27,932 bases of DNA, from positions 1 through 27,932 of the IMG/VR virus record IMGVR_UViG_3300030339_000196, one strand, 5' to 3'. The position numbers were made by a program, and so were the translations under genes. This document shows, one piece after another, positions 1 to 7,011 of this stretch (its first letter is position 1; each line of letters opens with the position of its first letter). Under the pieces are notes generated by a model. It searched no databases. It was not told where the DNA came from and saw nothing but the letters and a program-made list of their open reading frames with translations. Source of the stretch: a virus.

Positions 1-44
1 GAATGCTAAAAACGCGTTTAGGTTCAAGTCCTGCCTTCCTTGCC
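1..44 (+). tRNA. 3' fragment of a tRNA, cut by the window edge
   Basis: The segment AGGTTCAAGTCCT at 20-32 is a typical T-arm (loop TTCAAGT) and is followed by a C/T-rich stretch that could be the 3' side of an acceptor stem. The 5' half lies outside the window, so the anticodon cannot be assigned. The 5' side of the T-stem only pairs fully (GCAGG with CCTGC) if a GTTT between GC and AGG is looped out, an oddity shared with the tRNA at 17873. It sits 3 nt before tRNA-Lys. Confidence 0.45.
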
Positions 45-47
45 GAT

Positions 48-121
48 GACTCCGTGGCCAAACTGGATACGGCTTCTCACTTTTAATGAGAAAATTATGG
101 GTTCGAGTCCCATCGGGGTCA
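48..121 (+). tRNA. tRNA-Lys(TTT)
   Basis: A full cloverleaf can be drawn. The acceptor stem is GACTCCG/CGGGGTC with one G-T pair. The D-arm is short and contains GG. The anticodon stem is TCTCA/TGAGA with loop CTTTTAA, giving anticodon TTT. The T-stem is ATGGG/CCCAT with loop TTCGAGT, and the discriminator is A. No CCA is encoded (ACA follows). Anticodon TTT reads AAA/AAG lysine codons, which are very common in this A-rich genome. Confidence 0.93.
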
Positions 122-139
122 CATATTTATAAAGAAAAA

Positions 140-331
140 TTGATTATTTATAAGTTAGGTGCTCTACTTTGGAGTAATTATAAAAGATTAAAAATAGAAG
201 AACGAAAAGAATATATTAGCAATTTAATAAATTATATAAAAGGCTCTAATGAAAAACTACCTAATATTATAAATAATAGAAATTATTGTAAATGTGGTAA
301 AGAAATTTCAAAAAGAAGTAAAAACAATTAA
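140..331 (+). pseudogene. Possible remnant of a small Lys/Asn-rich protein gene
   Basis: An open frame runs from the 3' end of tRNA-Lys to a TAA at 329. The first plausible start outside the tRNA is a TTG at 140, giving about 63 codons. The product is basic and ends in a half zinc-ribbon-like motif (CKCGKEISKRSK) without the second cysteine pair expected of such motifs. There is no ATG and no recognisable promoter, so it may be the leftover 3' end of a longer gene, perhaps a homing endonuclease, rather than an active gene. Function unknown. Confidence 0.25.
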
Positions 332-433
332 AAGAAATTATCTCAACGAAAAAGGAACCTTAGAGATATATTTCGGAGGAGGTGTTACGATGGATGCCAT
401 ATAAGCCCCACTATCCTTCAATTGTTTTTAATT
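332..433 (+). other. Intergenic stretch with a strong SD-like site and a 4-codon ORF
   Basis: Between the remnant and tRNA-Lys(CTT) lies a locally GC-richer segment. It contains GGAGGAGGTG at about 377-386, followed five bases later by ATG and a TAA after four codons. Shine-Dalgarno sequences are rare in this window, so the match stands out. I see no convincing tRNA fold on either strand here. Confidence 0.3.
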
Positions 434-506
434 GGGTTCGTATCATAATTGGTATTGAAACTGACTCTTAATCAGTGCTGTGTGGGTTCGAATCCCACCG
501 AGCCTA
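434..506 (+). tRNA. tRNA-Lys(CTT)
   Basis: The acceptor stem is GGGTTCG/CGAGCCT with two G-T pairs. The anticodon stem is ACTGA/TCAGT with loop CTCTTAA, giving anticodon CTT. The T-stem is GTGGG/CCCAC with loop TTCGAAT, and the discriminator is A with no encoded CCA. It complements tRNA-Lys(TTT), so the phage carries both lysine isoacceptors within 460 bp. Confidence 0.93.
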
Positions 507-523
507 CTTTCAAATATTATATT

Positions 524-796
524 TTAGTTTAATTCTAAATAATTTTCACCTTTTTTTGTAATATAGTATGATACTGTAGAATTTTTTTCAGGTGATTTGC
601 CTTTGATTATATAACCTAATTTAATCATTTCATTACATGCTTTCTTTTCATCCGATGACATAAATAATCTAAGTGTTCCTTGGCCATTTGATAAATCAAT
701 TTCCGATAATATCTTTTTATAAATTAAATTTTTATCATCAAATATTTCATTATTTACTTTATTTTCGTTAAATTTGGAAAAAGTTTTTATATTCAT
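524..796 (-). CDS. Small protein with a possible capsid-targeting N-terminus
   Basis: A 90-residue protein transcribed away from the RNA ligase gene. Its N-terminus (MNIKTFSKFNENKV) resembles the short capsid-targeting peptides of T4 internal proteins (type MKTYQEFIAE), which are cleaved after a glutamate by the prohead protease. The rest (residues 25-90) has the look of a small winged-helix domain: a helix-rich middle followed by a region ending GYIIKGKSPEKNSTVSYYITKKG. I do not recognise a named family. If the N-terminal reading is right the protein would be packaged into the head and delivered with DNA; this is inference from one short motif. Confidence 0.6.
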   Translation of the reverse strand: MNIKTFSKFNENKVNNEIFDDKNLIYKKILSEIDLSNGQGTLRLFMSSDEKKACNEMIKLGYIIKGKSPEKNSTVSYYITKKGENYLELN

Positions 797-800
797 AAAC

Positions 801-814
801 TATATATTAAAAAT
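801..814 (+). promoter_or_regulatory. Recurrent TATATA-N-(A/T)TAAAAA upstream element
   Basis: TATATATTAAAAAT lies just before the RNA ligase start and matches an element seen before several other genes in this window (2754, 7012 minus, 7117, 14848, 24595 minus, 25557 minus). It may be a phage-specific promoter or an AU-rich translation enhancer. AT-rich background makes any single copy weak evidence. Confidence 0.35.
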
Positions 815-817
815 AAA

Positions 818-1498
818 TTGAAAAAAGATTTAAAATATTTATCCCCAGATTTTCCAAGAATTCCTCATTTAGATGAAACCATATCTAATATGGAGAGTGA
901 TGATATTAAATTAAATAACATCATATTTCCATTAGAATGTTGGGCACAAGAAAAAGTTGATGGTTCTAATGTTGGTATTTCTTGGATGAATAATGAACCA
1001 TTCTTAAGAACAAGAGAAAAAATATTAAGAAAAGAATATTCAAAAACAAAAAATCTAACAAAATCCCAATATGTTCCATTATGGAATTGGATATATTCTC
1101 ACAAAAAAGATATATTAAAAATAGTAAATAAAATAGGTATTTGTACTATTTATGGTGAATGGTTAATGTATGAGCATTCTATTGGATATGACAAATTGCC
1201 TGATTATTTTCTATCTTATGACATTTGGTCGTATGAATTAAAACGATTTTTAGAAATGGGAGAATTTGAAAAATTAATATCTTCAACTAATATTCATTAT
1301 ATTAAGCCAGAAAAATATATTTTCAATAATATAGATGAAATAAAAATTCAATCTGAAAAAACTTCTCTATATAGAAATGATATAGTAGAAGGAATTGTAT
1401 TAAAAAATACAAATTTTTTATCAAAGGTTGTTAATAATAAATTTATTAGAAAACATAATTTTAATGATAAAAGAATTAAAAATAAATTAATAAAATAA
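818..1498 (+). CDS. RNA ligase (T4 Rnl2-like nucleotidyltransferase)
   Basis: A 226-residue protein with the motif set of covalent nucleotidyltransferase RNA ligases: motif I EKVDGSN with the lysine to be adenylylated at K46, FLRTR near 62-66, motif III YGEWL at 112-116 (E114), motif IV VEGIVLK at 190-196, and motif V KFIRKH near 208-213. The family seals 3'-OH/5'-phosphate nicks in RNA and in phages typically repairs tRNAs cut by host anticodon nucleases. It is short, with little beyond the catalytic domain. The start is a TTG: there is no ATG before the conserved PRIPHL segment at residues 13-18. Its stop overlaps the next start by one base, so the two are translationally coupled. Confidence 0.88.
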   Translation: MKKDLKYLSPDFPRIPHLDETISNMESDDIKLNNIIFPLECWAQEKVDGSNVGISWMNNEPFLRTREKILRKEYSKTKNLTKSQYVPLWNWIYSHKKDILKIVNKIGICTIYGEWLMYEHSIGYDKLPDYFLSYDIWSYELKRFLEMGEFEKLISSTNIHYIKPEKYIFNNIDEIKIQSEKTSLYRNDIVEGIVLKNTNFLSKVVNNKFIRKHNFNDKRIKNKLIK

Positions 1499-2274
1499 TG
1501 TACTATATTATCCAAGAAAACACTTTCAGAGAAGAAAATTATAATATTTTAGTTGAAACTCTTGAAAGGTTTGAATTACCTTACGAAATTGTAAAAGTTA
1601 GACCTTTTTTAGAAAATTTTGAATTTGAAACAGATAGAAAGGATGTTTTTTGTTTTGGTTCTGTTAAAATGTCAAGGTTAGCAACAAAATATGGTTGGCA
1701 TCCTGGCTCATTATTAAATGAAAATCACGATTATAGAATTTATAGTAAATATTACAAAGAAAATCTATTAAATTATGATTCTATTATCCAAAAATTTGGG
1801 GATGGCATAAATCTTGATATTTTTTTTGCAAGACCTGTTTTAGATAATAAAACATTCACTGGAAAAGTTTACACTAAAGAACAATGGATTGAATTCAAGG
1901 AAAATTTCATCAAAAGTGGTCAAGAAAGTTCACTTACAAATGATACTGAGATACAAGTTAGTTCTGTTAAAACTGTCACTAAAGAATTCAGATTTTGGAT
2001 TATTGATGGAAAAGTTATAACTGGAAGTCTTTATAGAAATGGATATTGGGTTAATTATAGCGATATAGTTGATGATGGGGCATTAGAATTTTGTAAAGAA
2101 ATGGTTAAAATCTATCAATTAGCTGATGCTTTTGTTATGGATATTTGTGAAGTTATTATAAATGAAGAAATTAAATATAAAATAGTGGAATTAGGATGCA
2201 TAAATTCGGCAGGTTTTTATAAAGCCAATATGCCTAAGTTAATTGAAGCTATTGAAATAAAATGGAGTTTATAA
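1498..2274 (+). CDS. ATP-grasp protein of the phage R2K type
   Basis: A 258-residue protein resembling the phage ATP-grasp proteins of the R2K clade (family once called DUF4343). Visible elements are the DVFCFGSVKMSRLA segment near residue 50, the basic strand KEFRFWIIDGKVITGSLYR near 162-180 and the acidic metal/ATP-binding end VMDICEVI...YKIVELGCINSAGFY near 213-243. ATP-grasp enzymes form amide or similar bonds using acyl-phosphate intermediates; the R2K substrates are not established to my knowledge. The ATG overlaps the RNA ligase stop, which suggests co-regulated function, possibly modification of a protein or peptide during a counter-defence response. A terminator follows. Confidence 0.75.
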   Translation: MYYIIQENTFREENYNILVETLERFELPYEIVKVRPFLENFEFETDRKDVFCFGSVKMSRLATKYGWHPGSLLNENHDYRIYSKYYKENLLNYDSIIQKFGDGINLDIFFARPVLDNKTFTGKVYTKEQWIEFKENFIKSGQESSLTNDTEIQVSSVKTVTKEFRFWIIDGKVITGSLYRNGYWVNYSDIVDDGALEFCKEMVKIYQLADAFVMDICEVIINEEIKYKIVELGCINSAGFYKANMPKLIEAIEIKWSL

Positions 2275-2296
2275 ATAAAATAAAAATAAAAATTTT

Positions 2297-2328
2297 CAAA
2301 AAAGTATCAATTAAATGATACTTTTTTG
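2297..2328 (+). terminator. Rho-independent-type terminator
   Basis: A 13-bp perfect inverted repeat (CAAAAAAGTATCA / TGATACTTTTTTG, loop ATTAAA) ending in a T-run lies 23 nt after the ATP-grasp stop. It ends the RNA ligase/ATP-grasp operon. Confidence 0.85.
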
Positions 2329-2368
2329 TTTTTTAAAACATATTATAAAAATTCATATATAATTATTT

Positions 2369-2743
2369 ATGAACGCAAAAAATGAATTTTTAAATATTAT
2401 TCAAGGCTATAAAGTAATAGCAGCAAAAATTTCATTTGGTGATGATAGATGGGATGAAGAACATAAATCATTTAAATTAAAACCATTATACACTAAAAAT
2501 GAATATGATGAATTACTAAAATTTTTAAATCGTGAATATGACAATGGATATGGTGGTCAAAATTTATTTGGCATTATTTACTGTGAAGATAGTATTTGGA
2601 TGGAAAGAGGAGAATATGATGGATCTGAGTGGTGGAATATAAATAAATATCCAGATTTAAGAGACTCATTTGATAATGTAGATATTATCAAATATGAAAG
2701 AAGTAAAAAACTTAAAAATATTGAAAACAATTTAAATGATTAA
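2369..2743 (+). CDS. Hypothetical acidic protein
   Basis: A 124-residue soluble protein with no signal peptide or membrane segment. It is rich in acidic residues and tryptophan, with segments DDRWDEEHKSF near 25-35, GYGGQNLFGIIYCEDSIWMERGEYDG near 56-82 and a Lys/Asn-rich tail. The aromatic-acidic core suggests a compact beta-rich fold. I do not recognise the family. It stands alone between the terminator at 2328 and the lipoprotein gene, starting about 18 nt after an AT-rich TATATAATT stretch. Confidence 0.65.
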   Translation: MNAKNEFLNIIQGYKVIAAKISFGDDRWDEEHKSFKLKPLYTKNEYDELLKFLNREYDNGYGGQNLFGIIYCEDSIWMERGEYDGSEWWNINKYPDLRDSFDNVDIIKYERSKKLKNIENNLND

Positions 2744-2753
2744 CTAAATATAA

Positions 2754-2769
2754 TATATACAATAAAAAA
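2754..2769 (+). promoter_or_regulatory. Recurrent TATATACAATAAAAAA element before the lipoprotein
   Basis: TATATACAATAAAAAA ends 13 nt before the ATG at 2783. The same 16-mer is found at 7012-7027 on the minus strand before a ribbon-helix-helix gene and, with one change, at 24595-24610 minus before the homing endonuclease. Exact recurrence before start codons argues for a functional element. Confidence 0.5.
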
Positions 2770-2782
2770 TAATTTTATTATT

Positions 2783-3670
2783 ATGAAATACTTAAAATTT
2801 TTATTACTCGCAATTTTTACATTAATAATGTCTTCTTGTCTTACACTTACTAATACATCATCTTATTTAAATGATGATGTTTATTATAGACCTATGGATA
2901 ATTTAATCACACTAAATATAAAGAAAAAAAATCTTGATACAACTAAACTTGACACAACTTATATTAAAAAAATATTTTATACAGATATAGAATTTCAAGA
3001 TTGGAACCCGTATTGGTATCTTTTTTATAATCCATTTGAATTTAATAATTTAAGATTTAGTTATAATAATTATCCATATAATTACTATCCTTATGATTTT
3101 TATGACTATAATTATTATAATTATCAATGGTATAATTATAATTATCAATGGTATAATTATAATTACTATGGATACAATTATAATGGCAATTATCGCAATC
3201 ATAGAAAATATCATCATTTTAAAACACAATCTGAAATAGGAAATCATAGAAATTTTGCTAATAAAAATTACACCAGAAATTCTACAGTAAATCAATCAAG
3301 TACTTTAAAACACACTGGATTAAATTATAATATTCGAAAAAATTCAACTTTTAATAATTCGCAAAATATTTCTAATTATTATAGATCAAGAACTACAAAT
3401 TCAATTAATAATACAAACAATTATTCAAGACCTCAAAATTCACAGCAATCACATCAATACCAAAGGTATAATAATAATTCTAGAAGTAATTCACCAAATT
3501 CAAATTATTCACCAAGAAACAATTCAAGTTATTCTGCACCAAGAAATGATGCGCCAGCAAGAAACAATTCATCTAATTCAAGTTATTCTGCGCCAAGAAA
3601 TGATCCAGCAAGAAATAATGGAAATAGTGGTGGAAATGGTGGAAATGGTGGAAATAGTGGTCGTAGATAA
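2783..3670 (+). CDS. Low-complexity Tyr/Asn/Ser-rich lipoprotein
   Basis: A 295-residue secreted protein. Residues 1-19 form a lipoprotein signal peptide: basic MKYLK, a hydrophobic core, and the lipobox MSSC with C19 as the lipidated residue. Residues 20-75 are ordinary sequence. Residues 90-135 are dominated by YN and YNYNYQW repeats, and from about 145 onward the chain is Asn/Ser/Arg/Pro-rich with SAPRNDPARNN repeats and a Gly/Asn tail. The DNA carries matching short direct repeats near 3118-3180. It resembles the poorly defined Tyr/Asn-rich lipoproteins of Bacteroidota. A phage lipoprotein would sit in the host envelope, perhaps changing the cell surface or blocking superinfection; that role is inference. 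Confidence 0.75.
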   Translation: MKYLKFLLLAIFTLIMSSCLTLTNTSSYLNDDVYYRPMDNLITLNIKKKNLDTTKLDTTYIKKIFYTDIEFQDWNPYWYLFYNPFEFNNLRFSYNNYPYNYYPYDFYDYNYYNYQWYNYNYQWYNYNYYGYNYNGNYRNHRKYHHFKTQSEIGNHRNFANKNYTRNSTVNQSSTLKHTGLNYNIRKNSTFNNSQNISNYYRSRTTNSINNTNNYSRPQNSQQSHQYQRYNNNSRSNSPNSNYSPRNNSSYSAPRNDAPARNNSSNSSYSAPRNDPARNNGNSGGNGGNGGNSGRR

Positions 3671-3749
3671 TATTTTAAATAAAAAATAAACTTTTATAAT
3701 AGTATAATATATAATCTACAATCAAATTCAATTTTGATTAAAAAATAAT

Positions 3750-3938
3750 ATGATAAATATGGAAGAACTTTATGCACAACTTTTGGAGCAATTTGCTATT
3801 GTACAAGAGAGACACGCAAAATTCGTTGAAAAAGGTAACAAAACTGCAGAGGCTGATGTTCGCAAATCTTTAGGTGAGATTAAAAAGTTGGTTACTCCTT
3901 ACAGAGCAGCATCTGTTGAAGCTACAAAAGGTAAGTAA
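3750..3938 (+). CDS. Histone H1-like (Hc1-type) small protein
   Basis: A 62-residue protein whose middle (FVEKGNKTAEADVRKSLGEI, then KKLVTPYRAASVEA) matches the pattern of Bacteroidota histone H1-like Hc1 proteins (VEKGNK..G.RARK...I.KL...FRK.SVE). The long Lys-rich tail seen in chlamydial Hc1 is absent, as in the short Bacteroidota forms. Such proteins bind DNA and compact the nucleoid. Base composition is clearly less AT-rich than in neighbouring genes, consistent with high expression or recent acquisition from a host. Two in-frame ATGs (3750, 3759) are possible starts. It has its own terminator, so it is probably a single-gene unit. Confidence 0.7.
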   Translation: MINMEELYAQLLEQFAIVQERHAKFVEKGNKTAEADVRKSLGEIKKLVTPYRAASVEATKGK

Positions 3939-3962
3939 ATAACAATGTAAATGTAGTATAAT

Positions 3963-3994
3963 AAAAAAAGGAGATTTTTTAATCTTCTTTTTTT
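3963..3994 (+). terminator. Terminator after the Hc1-like gene
   Basis: AAAAAAGGAGATT pairs with AATCTTCTTTTTT (one G-T pair) around a short T-rich loop and runs into Ts. It lies 25 nt after the stop at 3938. Confidence 0.75.
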
Positions 3995-4010
3995 ATTTTA
4001 AATATAATGA

Positions 4011-4018
4011 TATATTTG
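4011..4018 (+). promoter_or_regulatory. Bacteroidota-type -7 box (TATATTTG) before the HAD gene
   Basis: TATATTTG matches the TAnnTTTG box of the Bacteroidota housekeeping sigma factor. Only four bases separate it from the ATG at 4023, so transcription should begin at or next to the start codon and the mRNA may be leaderless. No clear upstream TTTG is visible. Confidence 0.6.
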
Positions 4019-4022
4019 TAAT

Positions 4023-4508
4023 ATGAAAGTAATATTTCTAGACATAGACGGAGTAATGAATTCCCAACTATTTTATGAAAAAAGGCATAAAAAACGATGG
4101 CTAAGACCTATTACGTACTGGTATTTTTTAAAATCAAAAGTAAAATATATTTTAAATGGATTTAAGTATAAATCAATATCTTTTGCTAATTATAAACCAT
4201 CAAAAAATCACAGAAAATTTGAATATCTATTCAATAGATTGAAAGAAGAAACTGAACCATTAAAATGGAAATGGCTATCTGAATTGTGTAATAAAGAAGA
4301 TTATAAAATTTGTATATCTTCTGTATGGAAAAAGCATTTTAAGAATAATGAAGAATGGAATAAAGCTTTGATATTACTTGGATTCAATTCTGATGTGTTT
4401 GTTGGTATTACTGGTAATAGAAGAACAGAACGTGGCACTGAAATAAAAGAATGGCTAAATGAGGCTATAAATACACAATCAGACTATAGAAAAATATGCA
4501 ATTATTGA
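4023..4508 (+). CDS. HAD-superfamily protein of the RNA-repair (Swiss Army Knife) type, frameshifted
   Basis: The 161-residue product begins MKVIFLDIDGVMNS, with catalytic D7 and D9 of HAD phosphatase motif I. Motif II is probably CISSVWKK near 97-104, followed by LGFNSDVFVGIT. This layout fits the HAD domain found in RNA repair proteins and in phages, which would remove phosphate groups at RNA ends; the substrate here is unknown. The frame ends early at TGA after NTQSDYRK. The missing acidic motif (DDDSDML) lies just downstream in the +1 frame, so this gene looks frameshifted at the A-run 4490-4494. A leaderless promoter lies directly upstream. Confidence 0.75.
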   Translation: MKVIFLDIDGVMNSQLFYEKRHKKRWLRPITYWYFLKSKVKYILNGFKYKSISFANYKPSKNHRKFEYLFNRLKEETEPLKWKWLSELCNKEDYKICISSVWKKHFKNNEEWNKALILLGFNSDVFVGITGNRRTERGTEIKEWLNEAINTQSDYRKICNY

Positions 4509-4626
4509 TGATGATAGTGATATGTTACCAGAACAAATGACAAGTTTCTTTCACACTGATGGATATTGTGGATTATCACCAAATATTTTATATAAAATAA
4601 AAAGGCATTTTAATAATGAGATTTAG
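4491..4626 (+). other. Displaced C-terminal part of the HAD gene (+1 frame)
   Basis: Reading TAT GCA ATT ATT GAT one base downstream of the zero frame gives YAIIDDDSDMLPEQ, then FFHTDGYCGLSP, to a TAG at 4624-4626. DDDSD is the expected last acidic motif of this HAD group and HTD..GL is its usual continuation. Deleting one A from the run AGAAAAATAT restores a single frame of about 200 residues. It is either a mutation, a +1 recoding site or a sequence error. Confidence 0.7.
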
Positions 4627-4667
4627 TTCTCATTCATTAAATTCAATTTTTTTTAAAAAATGTTATT

Positions 4668-4675
4668 TATTTTTG
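4668..4675 (+). promoter_or_regulatory. TAnnTTTG box (TATTTTTG) before the restriction enzyme gene
   Basis: TATTTTTG lies 21 nt before the ATG at 4697 and fits the Bacteroidota -7 consensus. Upstream is a T-rich tract but no clear TTTG at the right distance. Confidence 0.45.
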
Positions 4676-4696
4676 TATAAACTAAAAATAAAACAT

Positions 4697-5482
4697 ATGG
4701 CACTAGGTAAAAAAATTGTAAAAGAACTAAAACAAAAAAGTAAAAAAGATATAATTATTATCAAAAAATCAATTAGAACTTTAATTAAACTTTTTGAAGA
4801 AAATAATATTGAAACCAATGAACTTATTAATGTTTTTAGAGAAATTTCTAAAATTTGTTACTGCTCAAAAGACACTAATAAAAATGTTCAAAATGAAATA
4901 AATAACTTTGAACTTTTGATTGAAGAAATTTTAATTAGACATGGATTTTCCAAAAATATAAAATATAATGTTAATGATCTAAAAAAACTAATTAGCGGTG
5001 AAAAACACAATTTAGATTTTAATGATTTAACATATATTCATCAACCATTTGGTAGTCACAAGCCACCAGACTTCATTATATTTTATAATGATAAATCAAT
5101 TTTTGTAGAATGTAAAAGTGGTGAAGATAAACCAACATTTAATACAAGATATCCAAAAGGTTCAAACATCTATTTATTTTTTCATAGAAAAAAAAGTGAA
5201 GTGGTAAGTTTTATGGGTGTTGATATTATGGATGAAGAAACTATTAAACTTCTTAATGAGGAAAATGAAGAAGTCAATAGAATTAAAAAAAATACAGAAG
5301 AAAAATTTAGAGCACTTGGTAAAGAATATAATAAATATGGTTTTTCAAACTATCAAAGAAATATGTATTGCCAAACTAAAAGTTATGCCACAGATGATAA
5401 TGATAGAATAACAGATTTCATCAATAACCCAGAAAGAGAAAAAATTGAAACAAATATTTATAACTTCGTGTGTAACATATAA
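4697..5482 (+). CDS. Probable type II restriction endonuclease (PD-(D/E)XK)
   Basis: A 261-residue protein if started at ATG 4697 (MALGKK). An in-frame ATG at 4616 is less likely because it would overlap the tail of the HAD gene and lies upstream of the promoter. The catalytic signature is clear: PPDF at 123-126 (D125) and, after a beta-strand, VECKSG at 137-142 (E138, K140). The N-terminal half is helical and Lys-rich and may carry DNA recognition. The gene is tail-to-tail with an adenine methyltransferase and shares one terminator with it, the usual layout of a restriction-modification pair. The recognition sequence cannot be read from the sequence. Other PD-(D/E)XK nucleases are possible, but the neighbour supports restriction. 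Confidence 0.75.
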   Translation: MALGKKIVKELKQKSKKDIIIIKKSIRTLIKLFEENNIETNELINVFREISKICYCSKDTNKNVQNEINNFELLIEEILIRHGFSKNIKYNVNDLKKLISGEKHNLDFNDLTYIHQPFGSHKPPDFIIFYNDKSIFVECKSGEDKPTFNTRYPKGSNIYLFFHRKKSEVVSFMGVDIMDEETIKLLNEENEEVNRIKKNTEEKFRALGKEYNKYGFSNYQRNMYCQTKSYATDDNDRITDFINNPEREKIETNIYNFVCNI

Positions 5483-5507
5483 AAAAGAGCCTTGATGGCT
5501 CTTTTTT
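5481..5507. terminator. Bidirectional terminator between restriction enzyme and methylase
   Basis: AAAAAAGAGCC and GGCTCTTTTTT form an 11-bp stem with loop TTGAT. Each strand ends in a T-run. The hairpin overlaps the stop codons of both convergent genes, so it serves both. Confidence 0.9.
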
Positions 5508-6636
5508 ATTCAAATATCTCTTTATATGGCAAATTCAAAACCTCCTCTGCTGATAAATTTGAAGAATTAAAATATAATCCAATATATTTTTCAAAATCGT
5601 CATTTTTTAATTTTAAATATAAATTATCTAATTTTGATTTATCTTTATTTGTTATAACTAATACATGATTCTCAAAAACGTATTCATTATTATTCTTAAG
5701 GTAATAAAATTTCAATTTCTTTGATATAGTTCTTGGCATCAATATACAATTTGTGTGTTTGATATTCTCCCATACAATATACTTTTTCTTCTCCTGATTT
5801 TTTATATCTGTTATTTCTAATTTGTCTTTACCAATATGAGTAGAATATACTAATGTTTTTGTTTCAATATCATTTTCATTTGTTAGTTTTTCTTTATGCT
5901 GATTCCAAACCACCTCACCTATACTAACCTTAAACCCTTCATCCTTTAATGAAATTATTTGCTTTGGAAATCCAACAACATTTTCAGAAAAATATATGTT
6001 TTTACCATATTTTAAAATAAAGTCTTCAGTTACATTCTTCGTCTTTTGAATTATAATTAATGACACTTTTATAGCAACATTTTTAAAATTTACATCATTT
6101 TTAATGTGTAATATATTACAATTTTCGTGTATTAAACTTCTAATCTTATTATAATATGGACTTGTTAGTATTGAACTTGGAACCAAAAACGCTAATATTC
6201 CATCTTCTTCTAATAATTCTAAACATTTATAAATAAAAATATGTGTCAAATTCATTCTGCCATCACAAGATGCCTTATATAATTTGCTAAGTTCTTTCTG
6301 TTGTTCTTTATCATAAAAAGAATATGTCAATTCAATATATGGTGGATTACCAACTATGAAATTGTATTTTTTTGTTATTTCATTATAAATAAAATCTTTA
6401 TTAAATAAATTGACATTGATAAGATTAAACTTATCTTTAAATATTTCAGTGTCAATTTCATATGCGTCTATATTTAGATTGTAATCTTTAAAAACATCAA
6501 TAAAAGCACCATCACCAAAAGATGGTTCAAGACATTCTCCACTTAAATCAGCATGTTTTTTTATAATATTTACTATATCATTGACTTGATTGTTTTCTGT
6601 AAAATATTGACCATATTGTTGTTGTTTTTTCTTCAT
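5506..6636 (-). CDS. N6-adenine DNA methyltransferase (gamma class, TaqI/Eco57I-like)
   Basis: A 376-residue enzyme with the classic motif order: GQYFT at 9-13 (motif X), LEPSFGDGAF at 36-45 (motif I, S-adenosylmethionine binding), YEID near 59-62 (motif II), and NPPY at 97-100 (motif IV, catalytic). The remainder carries target recognition. It transfers a methyl group to adenine N6 in a specific DNA site. Its convergent partner is a PD-(D/E)XK nuclease, so it probably protects phage DNA from that enzyme, and it may also protect against host restriction. Confidence 0.9.
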   Translation of the reverse strand: MKKKQQQYGQYFTENNQVNDIVNIIKKHADLSGECLEPSFGDGAFIDVFKDYNLNIDAYEIDTEIFKDKFNLINVNLFNKDFIYNEITKKYNFIVGNPPYIELTYSFYDKEQQKELSKLYKASCDGRMNLTHIFIYKCLELLEEDGILAFLVPSSILTSPYYNKIRSLIHENCNILHIKNDVNFKNVAIKVSLIIIQKTKNVTEDFILKYGKNIYFSENVVGFPKQIISLKDEGFKVSIGEVVWNQHKEKLTNENDIETKTLVYSTHIGKDKLEITDIKNQEKKKYIVWENIKHTNCILMPRTISKKLKFYYLKNNNEYVFENHVLVITNKDKSKLDNLYLKLKNDDFEKYIGLYFNSSNLSAEEVLNLPYKEIFE

Positions 6637-6662
6637 AAATTTAAATTGTTTTTATGTATATT

Positions 6663-6855
6663 CTATAAAAGAATATTGATTTTGTTTTTTGTTTTCCAAT
6701 TTATTCCATAAAAATCAGAGAGCCAACCTTCTTTTCTTGATTTATCATAAGCATATCTTTTATTTTTACGAAATTCTTTTAATGTATATTTTTCTGCAAC
6801 TTAATGCTGCTTCTTGACATTTTTCTTTTGTCCAATAACCACCTTTATTTCTCAT
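6663..6855 (-). pseudogene. Remnant of a homing-endonuclease DNA-binding repeat
   Basis: On the minus strand an ATG at 6855-6853 overlaps the stop of the ribbon-helix-helix gene (ATGA). It begins MRNKGGYWTKEKCQEAAL and then, after a one-base shift, continues KEFRKNKRYAYDKSRKEGW to a TAG at 6663. The pattern W-T/N-K-E-K-C-x-E...KEFRKN..AY..S...GWL is the same repeat that occurs several times in the GIY-YIG endonuclease at 11224. Only one repeat is left and it is frameshifted, so this is a relic of an endonuclease. Confidence 0.6.
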
Positions 6856-7007
6856 AATATAATATCATCTGTTTTTATACCAAACTTGCCAATATAGTTT
6901 AATAATACATACTCAATCAATCTGCTTTTATTTGTAGTCAATTTCTCAATTCCTTCTAAAACCTTTTTATCTATAGTGATAGTTATTTTTTTCTTATCTT
7001 TTTTCAT
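6852..7007 (-). CDS. Ribbon-helix-helix DNA-binding protein
   Basis: A 51-residue protein from the ATG at 7007. The order is a basic start (MKKDKKK), a beta-strand ITITID, then helices VLEGIEKL and KSRLIEYVLLNYI, which is the Arc/CopG/MetJ layout. The strand would enter the DNA major groove of a dimer. It is divergent from a second RHH gene at 7136, so the two may control the shared intergenic region 7008-7135. A frameshifted endonuclease repeat is coupled to its stop. An upstream in-frame ATG at 7052 is unlikely because it would put the conserved element at 7012-7027 inside the coding sequence. Confidence 0.7.
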   Translation of the reverse strand: MKKDKKKITITIDKKVLEGIEKLTTNKSRLIEYVLLNYIGKFGIKTDDIIL

Positions 7008-7011
7008 AATC

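Noticed and set aside
355-433. Extra tRNA before tRNA-Lys(CTT)
   Set aside because: No T-loop or acceptor pairing on either strand; the GC-rich look comes from the SD-like sequence.
3050-3295. Hydrophobic antisense frame opposite the lipoprotein
   Set aside because: It is the reverse strand of the Tyr/Asn repeat codons, which gives an Ile-rich run without a start region or coding logic.
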